Under the pieces are notes generated by a model, which saw only the letters and a list, made by a program, of their open reading frames with translations, did no database searches and was not told the origin of the DNA. Both the position numbers and the translations under genes were made by a program. Shown piece by piece: positions 17,195 through 27,622 of a DNA stretch of 64,000 bases (the first letter of the stretch is position 1; the number at the start of each line of letters is the position of its first letter). Source of the stretch: Oceanispirochaeta sp963676905 (GTDB taxonomy: Bacteria; Spirochaetota; Spirochaetia; DSM-2461); assembly GCA_963676905.2 (NCBI GenBank), contig CAXXVE010000001.1, positions 3,286,001 through 3,350,000 of the forward strand, written 5' to 3'.

Positions 17195-18853
17195 ATGAAA
17201 GAATTCAAGATTATCTACGGTGATACCACACATTTTCTTAAAGCTGATGAGCCTCTGGCAAATGTCTTCCGGAATCAGGAAACCGGGGAATCCTATCCCC
17301 TTGTAGCCTGTTATTTCAACAATGAGATCTACTCTCTGAACTCCACGGTTAATGTAAACGGACGCATCCGTCCTGTTTTTTTGAACTCAGCCGATGGAAT
17401 CAGACTCTACAGACGGACCTTATGTTATCTCCTTGAAATGGCAGCCAGGGAAACTTTTCCCGAGTACAGGCTTTTCCTCAGCCACTCCCTGGGATCAAGC
17501 TACTACTATCACCTTCTAGGAAATCAGTGCTTTGGTGAGGACGATCTTTCTCAGATAAAGACCCGAATGGAGGAACTTGTAAAAGAGGATCTCCCCATTC
17601 TGCCTGATCTGCTCTCCTGGCAGGAGGCCAGGGACTTCTTCAACTCACAGAACCAGAGAGATACAGTCCTCCTTATTGAATCAAACAACTGCTCTCAGGT
17701 GAAAATAAACAGAACAGGGAATTATATTGCTCTTCGTCATGAGGATCTTCTTCCATCCACATCCTGTGTAAAAAGTTTTGAGCTGCTGCCCTATGCAGAC
17801 GGATTTCTGCTTCAGTATCCTCCCAGCAGTTCTCCTGACACGCTGAAAAGCTTCAAGGATGAACCTCTCCTCTTCTCGATATACAGCGAATACAAGGCAT
17901 GGGGGAAGATCCTCAATGCCGATACCGTGGGTAAGATGAACAGTATGGTATCGGACCGTAAACAGAGTGAACACTTTGTCCGGGTATGCGAATCGCTTCA
18001 CAATAAGAAAATAGCCCAGATAGCCGACAGTATTCTTGCAAAAAAAGGACAGGTAAAGGCTGTTATGATAGCCGGCCCCTCCTCATCAGGTAAAACAACT
18101 TTTACAAAAAAGCTCTGTATTCAACTGCAGGTTGTCGGATTCAATCCTGTTATGGTCTCTCTGGATGACTATTATCTGACTCATGAGAATGTCCCTCTTG
18201 ATGAGTTCGGAAAACCGGACCTTGAGGCTTTAAACGCACTGGATATTCCCTTGCTGAATGAAAATCTCCAGCAGCTTTTCGGCGGAGGAGAGACTGAGTT
18301 TCCCATCTTTGATTTCAAAAAAGGGGGACGTCTTGAGAAAGGGCGTATGCTGAGGATGGATGAACGAAGCATACTTGTAATGGAGGGGATTCACGGTCTG
18401 AATAAAGATCTGACTCCCGCCATTGATCCCTCTGTAATATATAAAGTCTATATTTCTGCACTGACTCAGATGAACCTTGATGATCACACCAGAATTGCAA
18501 CGACAGACAACAGACTAATAAGAAGAATTGTAAGGGATCATCAGTTCAGAAGTTATGATGCTGAAAAAACAATACAGATATGGCCTTCAGTACGCAGGGG
18601 GGAAGAGAGGAATATATTTCCCAATCAGGGACGGGCTGATACAGCATTCAATTCAGCCCTGGACTATGAACTGGCAGTGCTCAGACCCTATGCAGAACCG
18701 CTTTTGAAGGGAATCAGCCCGGACAGGGAAGCTTATGCCGAAGCCCAGAGGCTGCTTCACTTTATTAATAACTTCTTTCCCCTTCCCTCAAATATGGTTC
18801 CCAAGGATTCCATATTAAGAGAGTTTATAGGGGACAGCAGTTTCAAATACTAG
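17195..18853 (+). CDS. Uridine-kinase-like nucleoside kinase with TGS-like N-terminus
   Basis: This 552-residue protein has a ThrRS-like N-terminal half, including a TGS-like beta domain (residues 1-70) and an FLSHSLGSSYYYHL segment near 97. It also has a P-loop kinase domain of the phosphoribulokinase/uridine-kinase family with GPSSSGKTTF near residue 295. Other visible motifs are SLDDYYLT and VMEGIHGLN. It probably phosphorylates uridine or a related small molecule. The N-terminal part may be an RNA- or ligand-binding regulator. AAGGAAG precedes ATG 17195. It converges with the TPR gene, overlapping by four bases. The architecture is widespread in Firmicutes and spirochaetes, but the substrate is unproven. 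Confidence 0.85.
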   Translation: MKEFKIIYGDTTHFLKADEPLANVFRNQETGESYPLVACYFNNEIYSLNSTVNVNGRIRPVFLNSADGIRLYRRTLCYLLEMAARETFPEYRLFLSHSLGSSYYYHLLGNQCFGEDDLSQIKTRMEELVKEDLPILPDLLSWQEARDFFNSQNQRDTVLLIESNNCSQVKINRTGNYIALRHEDLLPSTSCVKSFELLPYADGFLLQYPPSSSPDTLKSFKDEPLLFSIYSEYKAWGKILNADTVGKMNSMVSDRKQSEHFVRVCESLHNKKIAQIADSILAKKGQVKAVMIAGPSSSGKTTFTKKLCIQLQVVGFNPVMVSLDDYYLTHENVPLDEFGKPDLEALNALDIPLLNENLQQLFGGGETEFPIFDFKKGGRLEKGRMLRMDERSILVMEGIHGLNKDLTPAIDPSVIYKVYISALTQMNLDDHTRIATTDNRLIRRIVRDHQFRSYDAEKTIQIWPSVRRGEERNIFPNQGRADTAFNSALDYELAVLRPYAEPLLKGISPDREAYAEAQRLLHFINNFFPLPSNMVPKDSILREFIGDSSFKY

Positions 18854-21807
18854 TTTCCGTCAATAAGGGGAAGAATCTCACCGGGAGGTGAGAGGGCTTC
18901 CAGATCTTCAACTGAAGTTCCGGAAGATTCGGATGACCCGCTTGCAGGCCGGGACTCAGTAGATACGGATTCAAGCTTTTTATTGAGATCAGATGCTGGG
19001 TAACTGTCTTTCAGCATATCCCGGGTCCTAATAAAGCTTTCACTGTCACCCGCTCTGCTGTAGGCCATTGCGGCCTCATAGAGAGACTGTATAACCCAGT
19101 ATTCCTGATCAGGATACCTGTAGCGGATTCTCAAATAGGCATCACCTGCCTCTCTCCACTGCAGCTGATCTCCGAGGATCCTGGCTGTATAGAATTGGGC
19201 TTCCGCACTGAAAGCGGAGATATCACCTTCAATGACAGTGTTGAATGCATCACGGGCTTCTGATATATTGCCGGCCCAGTAATTCCAGATTCCCCTGTAG
19301 AGTTCAATCTTTTTGATTTCCTCAACCCTCAGTCCGCTGAATGATGACAGCTGGTCCAGTTTGTTGAGGGTTTCAGTTTCCCTGAGCTTTGTATAGTAGC
19401 TTCCAAGGAGTATAACGGCTCTCTCTCTGTCATTCAGATCAAGATCAAGTATTCCAGATACAATCTGTGATTCTGCATCACTGAGGGCACCCTCTTCAAG
19501 AATGTCCGCAAGCTGAAGAGATGTCTGCATGGCTCTCTCACTACCTGTGTAACGGGAGAGGAACTCCTTGATTAATGCCATCTTCTCATCCTGTTTTTCA
19601 GACTGGCTCAGAGCCCTGTAGAGGGCGGTTTCAGCCAGGGGGCTTGAGGGGAATTCCCTGTAGAGAGAGAGGTAGGCTTCAACTGCCATATCGTTTTTCT
19701 CTCTTTCCGTCAGTGCTTCGGCTGCCCTGAACAGGCCGTCTGCAGCCAGAGGGCTTCCTGGAAACTCCTTTTCAAGCATTCTGATATAGGAGAGGGCCTC
19801 TTCAAAATTCATCATCATGAAATGAGACCAGGCTGTCTGGTAGAGAAGCTCTTCCCGCAGGGTAAAGTATTTAATCAGGTCCAGAGCCTTTGTAAAGCGC
19901 TCCAGAGACTCTTCCCAGAGCTCCATGTAACTTAACGCAGTACCCGAACGGTAGAGGCTGTCTCCGGCAAGATTATGGTCAGGGGCGATGTCATACACAC
20001 TGTCAAAAGCTTCAGATGCCTCTTTAAAGGATGCTGTTCTCATCAGGCTCCATCCCAGTTGATAAAGGGACTGAACTCTCCGTTCGAGGGAGCTGCTGTT
20101 GTCTGCAGCCAGTCTGTAGTTTTCCGCGGCTTTGGGATAGTTTCCATTATCCATATTGATCCGGCCGAGATAGAAGTAGGCATCCCCCTGCCAGGGATTA
20201 TCTTCATGTTCTTCTGTCAGCTCTTCAAAACGGGGTTCGGCCTGAGCGCTGTCTTTTACATTCATATAGCAGATGCCCAAGGACAGGAGGGCTCTGTAAT
20301 ATAGCTCGTCTTTTCCGTCATGGGTATTGAGAATCTCTCTGAAGTATTCAGCGGCTCTGTAAAATTCTTTTCTTACGGTATAGATATAACCGATTCTGTA
20401 ACGTGTTTCATTGAGGATAAGAAGATCCTCTTTTTCTACATTGATTATATTCTGGTAGTACCGGAGGGCTTCGTTGTTCTTTCCGTCCCTGTAGGAGATA
20501 TTTCCCCTCATATAGAGGTAGAGTGTCCTCTTGTCGCTGGAGCTGTACTCGTTGAGCATTCTGTCCAGATGATTTTTAAGGGCCAGGTCCTGACTGTTGT
20601 TTTCGTAATATACAACAATCCAGTCACCCACTTCTTCCCTGTAGGGGCTGTTTTTATACTGGTTGAAAAGTTTCTCAAAGAGAAGTATCGCCCGGGATGC
20701 TTCCCCTCTGCTGTCATAGATTGTAGCAGCGCGATAGAGGCTCTCTCCTGAAATGTCGGGGTCGAGTCCCCTGGCGGCAAGAAGATACCACTCAAGAGCT
20801 TCCTCAGGATCATCATCCCATGTCTGGGCCATATTGAAACGGAGCTTCTGGATCTCAACAGGATCCTTTTCACCTTCAAGTAGTTTTGAAAGAGAGTTAC
20901 GGGCCTGTTCCATCTCTCCATTTGCCATGTAGCTTTCTGCGAGAATGATATGGGCATCCATGATATATGCGCTGTCGGGGTATTCATCAGCCAGAAGGCT
21001 CATGTACTCCATGGATTCATCCTGATTATTCAGCCTGGCCTGGATTGTTCCGGCACGGAAGACGGCCATCTCCCTGTTTTCTGAGTTACTGTAAAGGGAG
21101 AGAAATGTTTCAAACTTTTTAAGGCTCTCTTCGTACTCACCAAGCTGGAAGTAGCACTCACCCTGGTAAAAAGATACCTCTTTTTGTGACTGTGCGACAC
21201 CGCTGTATTCAACGGTAAGAGTATCAAACAGGGCAAGAGCCTCTCTGTAGTTCTTAAGGGTAAGCTGAATAAACCCCTGTCTTTCAAGAGCCAGGGCTGC
21301 CAGTTCCTTGTCGGGGTTTGATTCATAGAGTGCCTTATATGACTCTCCGGCAAGCTCATACTGCTCCGTTTTTTCATAGGAGTATCCAAGAAGCTGAAGG
21401 CTTTTCTGTCTGAAGTAGAGTTCCTCTTTTATTTCGGACTGTTTATTAAGCTCCACTATAGCCGAGCGGAAGTTGTCCTGACCGTAATAGCACAGCCCCT
21501 TCCAGTAGTGTACCCGTCTCAGGTAGGCTGAACCGGGATAGTCACGCTCATATCTGTCAAAATGACTGATTGTCTGGGAGAATTTCCTCTGATAGAAGAG
21601 AGAGACACCAATCATATAGTCTGCCTGGTCCACTCTGGGGTCCGAAGGATACTTGCTTATGAACTCCCTGAAGCTCTCTATGGACCTTGAGAAGAATTTA
21701 TCAGAAAAGGCGTCGCGCCCCTCCTGGAAGAGCTGTGAGGCTGACTGGGCCGGAAGGTTCGCAGCGATGATAAAAGTGGTCAGTAGTATCAGATATAGTC
21801 GTTTCAA
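18850..21807 (-). CDS. Large secreted TPR-repeat protein
   Basis: This 985-residue protein has a signal peptide (residues 1-20, ending LPAQS) and then an almost continuous array of tetratricopeptide repeats. These show the A-x3-Y-x3-YP-S pattern (for example FREFISKYPSDP, LADEYPDSAY, LEKEFPGSPLAADGLFRAAEAL). The C-terminal tail from about 945 is low-complexity and Ser/Glu-rich. It probably acts in the periplasm as a scaffold, like outer-membrane assembly or polysaccharide-secretion TPR proteins. The start is a TTG with AAGGAG overlapping the clpC stop, 13 bases upstream, so it is co-transcribed with clpC. The specific role is unknown. Confidence 0.85.
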   Translation of the reverse strand: MKRLYLILLTTFIIAANLPAQSASQLFQEGRDAFSDKFFSRSIESFREFISKYPSDPRVDQADYMIGVSLFYQRKFSQTISHFDRYERDYPGSAYLRRVHYWKGLCYYGQDNFRSAIVELNKQSEIKEELYFRQKSLQLLGYSYEKTEQYELAGESYKALYESNPDKELAALALERQGFIQLTLKNYREALALFDTLTVEYSGVAQSQKEVSFYQGECYFQLGEYEESLKKFETFLSLYSNSENREMAVFRAGTIQARLNNQDESMEYMSLLADEYPDSAYIMDAHIILAESYMANGEMEQARNSLSKLLEGEKDPVEIQKLRFNMAQTWDDDPEEALEWYLLAARGLDPDISGESLYRAATIYDSRGEASRAILLFEKLFNQYKNSPYREEVGDWIVVYYENNSQDLALKNHLDRMLNEYSSSDKRTLYLYMRGNISYRDGKNNEALRYYQNIINVEKEDLLILNETRYRIGYIYTVRKEFYRAAEYFREILNTHDGKDELYYRALLSLGICYMNVKDSAQAEPRFEELTEEHEDNPWQGDAYFYLGRINMDNGNYPKAAENYRLAADNSSSLERRVQSLYQLGWSLMRTASFKEASEAFDSVYDIAPDHNLAGDSLYRSGTALSYMELWEESLERFTKALDLIKYFTLREELLYQTAWSHFMMMNFEEALSYIRMLEKEFPGSPLAADGLFRAAEALTEREKNDMAVEAYLSLYREFPSSPLAETALYRALSQSEKQDEKMALIKEFLSRYTGSERAMQTSLQLADILEEGALSDAESQIVSGILDLDLNDRERAVILLGSYYTKLRETETLNKLDQLSSFSGLRVEEIKKIELYRGIWNYWAGNISEARDAFNTVIEGDISAFSAEAQFYTARILGDQLQWREAGDAYLRIRYRYPDQEYWVIQSLYEAAMAYSRAGDSESFIRTRDMLKDSYPASDLNKKLESVSTESRPASGSSESSGTSVEDLEALSPPGEILPLIDGN

Positions 21808-21820
21808 AAGGACCGGCTCC

Positions 21821-24310
21821 TTAGGCTTTCAATGCTTTAACTTTCTTTTTTCTGAAATTGATACTTCCGTGTCTCAGTTCGGCGTGCACCGTTGTTCCGG
21901 CATCAAAGCGTCCGCTTAAGATACCCATGGACAGGGGGTCTTCAATCTCTTTCTGTACGGCCCGTCTCAAAGGTCTGGCGCCATAGGTCACATCATACCA
22001 CTTTTCTATCAAATATTCCTTAACTCGCAAGGATATTTCAAGGTGGATATTCTGCTGAAGAAGCCTTTCAGTGACTTCTGCAATTGTCAGGTTAAGTATA
22101 TTCATGATTTCCTTGTCTTCCAAGGCATGGAAAACACAGATTTCATCAACCCTGTTAAGAAATTCGGGACGGAACATCCTTTTCAGTTCACTCATGGCCG
22201 TAGAGCTGTGATCAACACTTCCGGGAGTTGAACTCTGGAAACCGGGTGAGTTCCTTGCCATATCACGGGCACCCACATTTGATGTCATGATGACAACACA
22301 GTTGCGGAAGGAAATCCGGTGTCCAAGATTATCCTGGAGTTCACCTTCTTCAAGAACCTGCAGCAGCAGGTTGTATACATCAAGGTGAGCCTTTTCAATC
22401 TCATCAAGGAGGATGACGCTGTAGGGCTGGCGTCTGATTTTCTCTGTAAGTATACCGCCCTCTTCATAACCCACATATCCGGGAGGCGAACCGACAAGAC
22501 GGGAGACATTATGCTTTTCCATAAAATCGGACATATCGATTCTTACAAGAGCCTCTTCATTGCCGAAGAGAAAACTGGCAAGGGTCTTGGCAAGCAGTGT
22601 CTTTCCCACTCCCGTGGGCCCCAAAAAGATAAAGGATCCAATGGGTCTTGCAGGAGAGTTGAGTCCTGTGCGAGACCGGCGGATTGCACTGGCGACAATC
22701 TTGATGGCTTCTTCCTGTCCTATCACCTTCTTGTGAAGTTCACTCTCAATCTCAAGAAGCTTGTCAGACTCGCTTCTTGCCAGTCTGTACAGGGGAATGC
22801 CTGTTATTTCGGAAACCACATTCTGAATATCCTCGGTGTCTATCTGATTGTGTTCCTCTTTAAGGGTCTTGCGCCACTCATCTTTAAGCTTCTCAATCTG
22901 ATTTTTAAGATTACGGACATCGTCTCGTACCGATGCTGCCTTCTCGTAGTTCTGTGCGTTTACAAAGGAAATCTTTTCAGCTGTAAGTTCCGCGATTCTT
23001 ACCTCAAGGTCGGAAATCTCCCCCGGCTGAACGGCATTGCTCATGCGTTTTCCGGCGCCCGCCTCATCGAGTAGATCAATGGCTTTGTCCGGAAGACAGC
23101 GGTCGGAAATATATCGGGTTGAAAGCTCTACGGCAGCCTGTACCGCATCATCGCTGTAGGTCACATTGTGGTGGTCTTCATAACGCTGCTGTATTCCCTT
23201 GAGAATGGTGACGGTCTCTTCCTGGCTGGGTTCATTGACAATGATGCTCTGGAAACGGCGTTCAAGGGCCGGATCTTTCTCAATATGCTTTTTATACTCA
23301 TTCAGTGTTGTCGCACCGATGCACTGGAGTTCTCCCCTTGAGAGAGCGGGTTTCAGCATGTTGGAGGCATCGATAGCCCCTTCGGCACCTCCGGCGCCTA
23401 TGATCGTGTGAAGTTCATCGATAAACAGAATTATATTGCCATTCTGTTCAATTTCTTTAAGGATTTTCTTCAGCCTTTCTTCAAATTCACCTCTGTACTT
23501 TGTTCCGGCTACGATGGAGGCCAGATCAAGGCTTATGACTTTCTTGTCCAGAAAGAAATCAGGAGCGCTTCCGGACTGAATCCGTATGGCAAGCCCCTCT
23601 ACAACTGCCGTTTTTCCCACACCGGGCTCGCCAATCAGTACTGGATTGTTTTTGGTTCGTCGGGCCAGGATTCTTAAAACCCTGTTGATTTCACGCTCAC
23701 GGCCTATTACAGGGTCCAGAAGGTTGGATTCGGCCATGGCTGTAAGGTCACGGGAGTAGTCTTTCAGAAGCCCTCCCATATCCTTGGGAGGGACGTTGAT
23801 TCTTGGTCTCTGACGGGGATCCGCAGGATCCGGAGATGAACCGGAAGAGGCCTGTATATTCTTCTGACGTTTTCTGTTGATATCAAAAAGTACAGAACGG
23901 AGGATCTCGATTGTAACGTTGTAAGCTGAAAGGTAGTTTGCCACAGAGCTGCCGGCTTCACCGGCGGCGGAGATGACAAAGTGTTCTGTACCTATAAACT
24001 CATGATGCAGTGCGGTGGCTTCGTTGGCTGCACTCTCCAGAAGAAAACGCAGCCGGCTTGACGGCGGGACTTCTCCGGTGCTGAGGTTGCCGAATTCACT
24101 GGGGCGGATGGACTTCTCTATCTCTTCCCGCATCTCAATCGTATTGACGCCCAGCTTCTTAAGCAGATGGAAACCGCTGCCCTCTTTGTCCTTTAAAACA
24201 GCCATAATGACATGCTCGGGAAGAAGTTTCTCAGATCGGAGTCTTCTTGCCTCATCCTGGGCCAAAATAGATAGAATTCTCTGTGCTTCCCGGCTTAATC
24301 CTTTCAACAT
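21821..24310 (-). CDS. clpC: ATP-dependent Clp protease ATP-binding subunit ClpC
   Basis: This AAA+ unfoldase feeds substrates to ClpP and handles misfolded or regulatory proteins. The order of domains is a double Clp-N repeat (residues 1-145), the first AAA module with GEPGVGKT near 222, a short coiled middle domain with a UVR-like stretch (NAQNYEKAASVRDD) near 445, and the second AAA module with GPTGVGKT near 560. Both have Walker B motifs (LFIDELHT and LLDEIEKA). The short middle domain and 829-residue length favour ClpC over ClpB. It has its own promoter at 24352-24380, and ATG 24310 follows a GAGG site. The TPR gene follows directly. Confidence 0.95.
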   Translation of the reverse strand: MLKGLSREAQRILSILAQDEARRLRSEKLLPEHVIMAVLKDKEGSGFHLLKKLGVNTIEMREEIEKSIRPSEFGNLSTGEVPPSSRLRFLLESAANEATALHHEFIGTEHFVISAAGEAGSSVANYLSAYNVTIEILRSVLFDINRKRQKNIQASSGSSPDPADPRQRPRINVPPKDMGGLLKDYSRDLTAMAESNLLDPVIGREREINRVLRILARRTKNNPVLIGEPGVGKTAVVEGLAIRIQSGSAPDFFLDKKVISLDLASIVAGTKYRGEFEERLKKILKEIEQNGNIILFIDELHTIIGAGGAEGAIDASNMLKPALSRGELQCIGATTLNEYKKHIEKDPALERRFQSIIVNEPSQEETVTILKGIQQRYEDHHNVTYSDDAVQAAVELSTRYISDRCLPDKAIDLLDEAGAGKRMSNAVQPGEISDLEVRIAELTAEKISFVNAQNYEKAASVRDDVRNLKNQIEKLKDEWRKTLKEEHNQIDTEDIQNVVSEITGIPLYRLARSESDKLLEIESELHKKVIGQEEAIKIVASAIRRSRTGLNSPARPIGSFIFLGPTGVGKTLLAKTLASFLFGNEEALVRIDMSDFMEKHNVSRLVGSPPGYVGYEEGGILTEKIRRQPYSVILLDEIEKAHLDVYNLLLQVLEEGELQDNLGHRISFRNCVVIMTSNVGARDMARNSPGFQSSTPGSVDHSSTAMSELKRMFRPEFLNRVDEICVFHALEDKEIMNILNLTIAEVTERLLQQNIHLEISLRVKEYLIEKWYDVTYGARPLRRAVQKEIEDPLSMGILSGRFDAGTTVHAELRHGSINFRKKKVKALKA

Positions 24311-24351
24311 GCCAACCTCGTCATCAATTTATTACAGTTCATTCTATAACA

Positions 24352-24380
24352 ATTATCCGCTACAGTGACAGCCTTTTCAA
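24352..24380 (-). promoter_or_regulatory. Promoter of the clpC-TPR unit
   Basis: TTGAAA (24380-24375), a 17-bp spacer and GATAAT (24357-24352) on the minus strand form a strong sigma-70 promoter in the gap after lolE. No obvious CtsR or CIRCE element is seen. Confidence 0.65.
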
Positions 24381-24419
24381 AAAAATCTACAGACAGTCAT
24401 ATTCTGAACTATCGGCAAA

Positions 24420-25715
24420 TCAGTGCTTCCGCAAGATGTCCAGAGCACTTATTTTCCCTATATTTCTGACGGGAATCAGGGCCGCTGCCATGGAGAGAAG
24501 CAGTGTTGAAACAAATATAATCAAAAGTATATTGAAGTCGAGACTGATGCTGACTTCATCGAGATAGTATTCGCTGTTAAGCAGGGAAACCCGGGCAGTA
24601 TGAACCATTCCCCTCATGCTGTACCAGAATGAGATGGCAAAGTTTATCACACCGTCCATAAAAGCGATGATCTGGTTGAATCTGAGCACGATCAGAGACC
24701 CTGCGGATATTCCGAGAATACTGCCGCTTGCTCCCGCCAGTCCCGCTGTCATTACATACTGTAAAGAGAGAAATCGGTTGTTCATCCCCATCCCCTTGAG
24801 TATGCCGATTTCCTGTTCATTTTCCATAACAAGCATGATCATTGACGAGGCTATATTCATCACAGCAACAAGAACAATAAGTACCATGATAAGAACAAGA
24901 AGCACTTTCGTGGTCTGATAGTTGCTCTGCTGGGACCGGTTCAGGCTCATCCAGCTGTATATTCCCCACCTGCTGCCGCTCAGGGTCTCCCTGATCTTCA
25001 TGATCAAATGATTAATGCCTGCGTAGGCATCGTCGGTTTTCAAGGCCAATATGGTGCGGGATTCGCTGTCCTGAAGGATTCTCAGTCCGGTATCAATGGG
25101 AATGAAGATCCACATTTTATCCAGATCCTGATACCCTGTGGTAAAAATGCCGCTGATAGTAAATGTACTGACCCTGGGAATATACTTTCCGTTTGAAAGG
25201 GTCTTTCCTGTAAGTACTTTGATTGTATCACCGGATTTCAGGCCCAGCGCTGCGGCTGTTTCCCGGCCTATGACCGTACTGAATGGATCCGCCAGATCAA
25301 AGCTGCCCTCAAGAAGCTCTATATACCGGCGGAAACCGGAATCCTTCTCATAGAGGGCGGGATCTATTCCTCTTACGTTTACAGCTGCCTGCTCCTGCCC
25401 GGCGTAGGCCAGCCCCATTCCGCTGTGCTCTCTGCTCACCGAGCGGATACCCTCCAGAAAGGAGAGAGACTCAATCGTCTGATCCCACTCGCCGGGAAGG
25501 AAGTCCTCATAGGGACGCAGCTGGATATGAAAAGTCCCAGTTTCAATATAGCGCTCAGTGATCCCCTTGATCATGCCGTCGGAGAGAAAAATCACAACAA
25601 CCAGAGGAATCATGCTGAGAGCGATACCGGCTATGGAACCGATTATGGGACGGGACTCCCTCTTTCTCGGCCCCCTGAAAAGCCTGTAGGTCATTTCAAA
25701 AAGAAGTGGTTTCAT
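24420..25715 (-). CDS. lolE: LolC/LolE-family lipoprotein-releasing ABC permease (second copy)
   Basis: This 431-residue inner-membrane protein has one N-terminal transmembrane segment (about residues 26-50), a large periplasmic MacB_PCD-like domain, and a C-terminal FtsX domain with three segments (from about 275). With LolD and the other permease it would extract lipoproteins from the inner membrane. I chose ATG 25715 because it overlaps the lolD stop as ATGA. An upstream in-frame start at 25748 lies inside lolD. FtsX proteins also occur in other exporters, so the Lol role rests on the C-D-E arrangement. The C/E assignment is by order only. Confidence 0.85.
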   Translation of the reverse strand: MKPLLFEMTYRLFRGPRKRESRPIIGSIAGIALSMIPLVVVIFLSDGMIKGITERYIETGTFHIQLRPYEDFLPGEWDQTIESLSFLEGIRSVSREHSGMGLAYAGQEQAAVNVRGIDPALYEKDSGFRRYIELLEGSFDLADPFSTVIGRETAAALGLKSGDTIKVLTGKTLSNGKYIPRVSTFTISGIFTTGYQDLDKMWIFIPIDTGLRILQDSESRTILALKTDDAYAGINHLIMKIRETLSGSRWGIYSWMSLNRSQQSNYQTTKVLLVLIMVLIVLVAVMNIASSMIMLVMENEQEIGILKGMGMNNRFLSLQYVMTAGLAGASGSILGISAGSLIVLRFNQIIAFMDGVINFAISFWYSMRGMVHTARVSLLNSEYYLDEVSISLDFNILLIIFVSTLLLSMAAALIPVRNIGKISALDILRKH

Positions 25716-26386
25716 AATCGGTGGAGTCCGCCTCCCTGAAGCTGCCATGTCTGGGGACTTCTGGCTGCCAGGGCTCTGTCGTGGGTCACCAGGATCATAC
25801 TTACATTTTCATCATCGGTGAGGCGGAAAAGCATGTCTTCCACAAGTCGGGAGTTTTTTTCATCCAGACTGCCTGTGGGCTCGTCTGCCAGAATCAGTTC
25901 GGGGGAATTGATAAGTGCACGGGCAAGGGCTATTCTCTGCCTCTCCCCTCCGGAAAGCTGACCAGGATAGTGGCTTCCCCTGTCCTTCAGATTCACTGCC
26001 TCCAGCAGGCTTTCAGCCTTTTCTTTAAGCTCTCCGGGGCTCTGTTTGATAATCCGTCCAGGGAGCATAATATTTTCAAGTGCAGTAAAGTCTTTGAGAA
26101 GGTAGTGGAACTGGAAGATAAAGCCTGTGCTTTTTGACCTGTAACGGGCCATTTCAGACTCCCCTGCACTTCCAAGATCCAGGCCGCAGGACATGAGAGT
26201 TCCTCCGTCAGATCTGTCCAGGGCACCCACCAGATTCAAAAAGGTGCTTTTACCGCAGCCGCTCTCGCCTGTGAGGGCCATGGAAGCCCCTCTCTCCAGT
26301 GAGAAATCAATGCTGTCGAGAATCAAAAGATCGTCATCTCCCGATCTGTAGGTCTTTGTAACGCTGTTCAATTCTAATATGTTCAT
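25712..26386 (-). CDS. lolD: LolD-type ABC transporter ATP-binding protein
   Basis: This 224-residue cytoplasmic ATPase has Walker A GESGCGKST near residue 40, a Q-loop in FIFQFHYLLKDFTALEN, signature LSGGERQR near 143, and Walker B LILADEPTGSLD near 163. FQFHYLLKDFTALEN is characteristic of the LolD/MacB/FtsE group. It energises the two FtsX-type permeases that flank it. Upstream it abuts the lolC gene with no gap, and it overlaps lolE by four bases, so the three are one unit. Confidence 0.93.
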   Translation of the reverse strand: MNILELNSVTKTYRSGDDDLLILDSIDFSLERGASMALTGESGCGKSTFLNLVGALDRSDGGTLMSCGLDLGSAGESEMARYRSKSTGFIFQFHYLLKDFTALENIMLPGRIIKQSPGELKEKAESLLEAVNLKDRGSHYPGQLSGGERQRIALARALINSPELILADEPTGSLDEKNSRLVEDMLFRLTDDENVSMILVTHDRALAARSPQTWQLQGGGLHRL

Positions 26387-27622
26387 CTATTCGTTCCTGA
26401 ATATCTCTGCCGGAAGAACCCGTGATGCCCTCTTCACTGAAGCATAGGCTGCAAGCATGACGGATATAAATGCAGAGAGGTTGACTAAAATTATGTCCTG
26501 TATAAAAAAATCAATGGGAATGTTTGTAAAGAAAAACTGTCCCGGAGGAGTCAGCGAGACAAAGGGGATTCTGGCAAGCAGTGAAAAGAATGCACTCTGT
26601 ATAGACAGAAAGAAGCTTATTATTTCATTTACGTTCAGTGACAGAAGAACACCGGCAAGGGTTCCGAAGGAGATACTGAGAAGGGAGATCATTACACCCT
26701 GTTTCATATAGATCATTCGCAGATCAAGGGCTGTACCGCCGATGGCCTTCAAAAGGGCCAGTTCAAGGATTCTCTCTTTAACATTCCTTCTCATGGAGTG
26801 GTAGATATTCACAGCCACAACAATAAAGATAAGTGCCACAATAAGAAACATAAAGACCTTCTCAATTTTAAGGGCATTGAAAAAAGCGCTGTTATACTCC
26901 CGCCATGAGACGATCCGGGCGTCGGGATAAAGTGCACGGAGGGATGACAGAGCTTTTGCATCCCTGAAATGATTATCCAGCTTCAGACCGAAAACTGGTA
27001 TTTGAGAATCCCCTGGAACAAGGAAAGTAAATGCCATATTCCTGTCGTATTCATAGTATCCTGTTCTGAAAATACCGATTACCCGGTACTCTTTGTTTCT
27101 GAAAGAACCGCCCCTGGGGTCCAGCCAGGAGTATGAGACTGTGTCTCCCCTGACAACTCCCAGAAAACGGGCCAGAGAGGAACCGAGAATTATTTCTGAA
27201 TCCGTTTCAGGAACTCTTCCGGATGTAACTGTAAACTGGCTTATAAAGCCCGAATCTTCTGATGCAGCATTAAAATCAAGACTTCTAAGCTGGGAACCGG
27301 AACTCATGCCTGCTGTACCAGTCAGGATGCCCTGGCTGTCTCTGAATCCGACAATGTCCCGTACTCCGGGAAATCCGGAAATCCTTTCAAGTTCCTCCGG
27401 GCCGGGTTCTTCAGAGAGGCCGCTGATACGGACATGGTAGGAGTAAACCTCATTTATACTTGTGATAAAGCTCTGCTGAAACCCGTTCATTACGGTAAGA
27501 ACCGTAATCAGCGTCATTATGCCGATACAAAGGCCGAGGACAGCCAGTATGTTGCCGAGATGGCCTTTTCGGCCGTTATGCGTAAACAGGTAGCGCGTAG
27601 ATATATACCCGGTCCAGTCCAT
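26387..27622 (-). CDS. lolC: LolC/LolE-family lipoprotein-releasing ABC permease (first copy)
   Basis: This 411-residue membrane permease starts MDWTGYISTRYLF and has a first segment near residues 23-47 (LGNILAVLGLCIGIMTLITV). A periplasmic domain follows, and then three C-terminal segments with the FtsX core ELALLKAIGGTALDL near 290. It works with LolD and the other permease. The ATG at 27622 overlaps the stop of the previous gene as TGATG. A GTG at 27625 would add one residue. Upstream are a secreted protein and ftsY, so membrane-targeting genes are grouped here. Confidence 0.88.
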   Translation of the reverse strand: MDWTGYISTRYLFTHNGRKGHLGNILAVLGLCIGIMTLITVLTVMNGFQQSFITSINEVYSYHVRISGLSEEPGPEELERISGFPGVRDIVGFRDSQGILTGTAGMSSGSQLRSLDFNAASEDSGFISQFTVTSGRVPETDSEIILGSSLARFLGVVRGDTVSYSWLDPRGGSFRNKEYRVIGIFRTGYYEYDRNMAFTFLVPGDSQIPVFGLKLDNHFRDAKALSSLRALYPDARIVSWREYNSAFFNALKIEKVFMFLIVALIFIVVAVNIYHSMRRNVKERILELALLKAIGGTALDLRMIYMKQGVMISLLSISFGTLAGVLLSLNVNEIISFFLSIQSAFFSLLARIPFVSLTPPGQFFFTNIPIDFFIQDIILVNLSAFISVMLAAYASVKRASRVLPAEIFRNE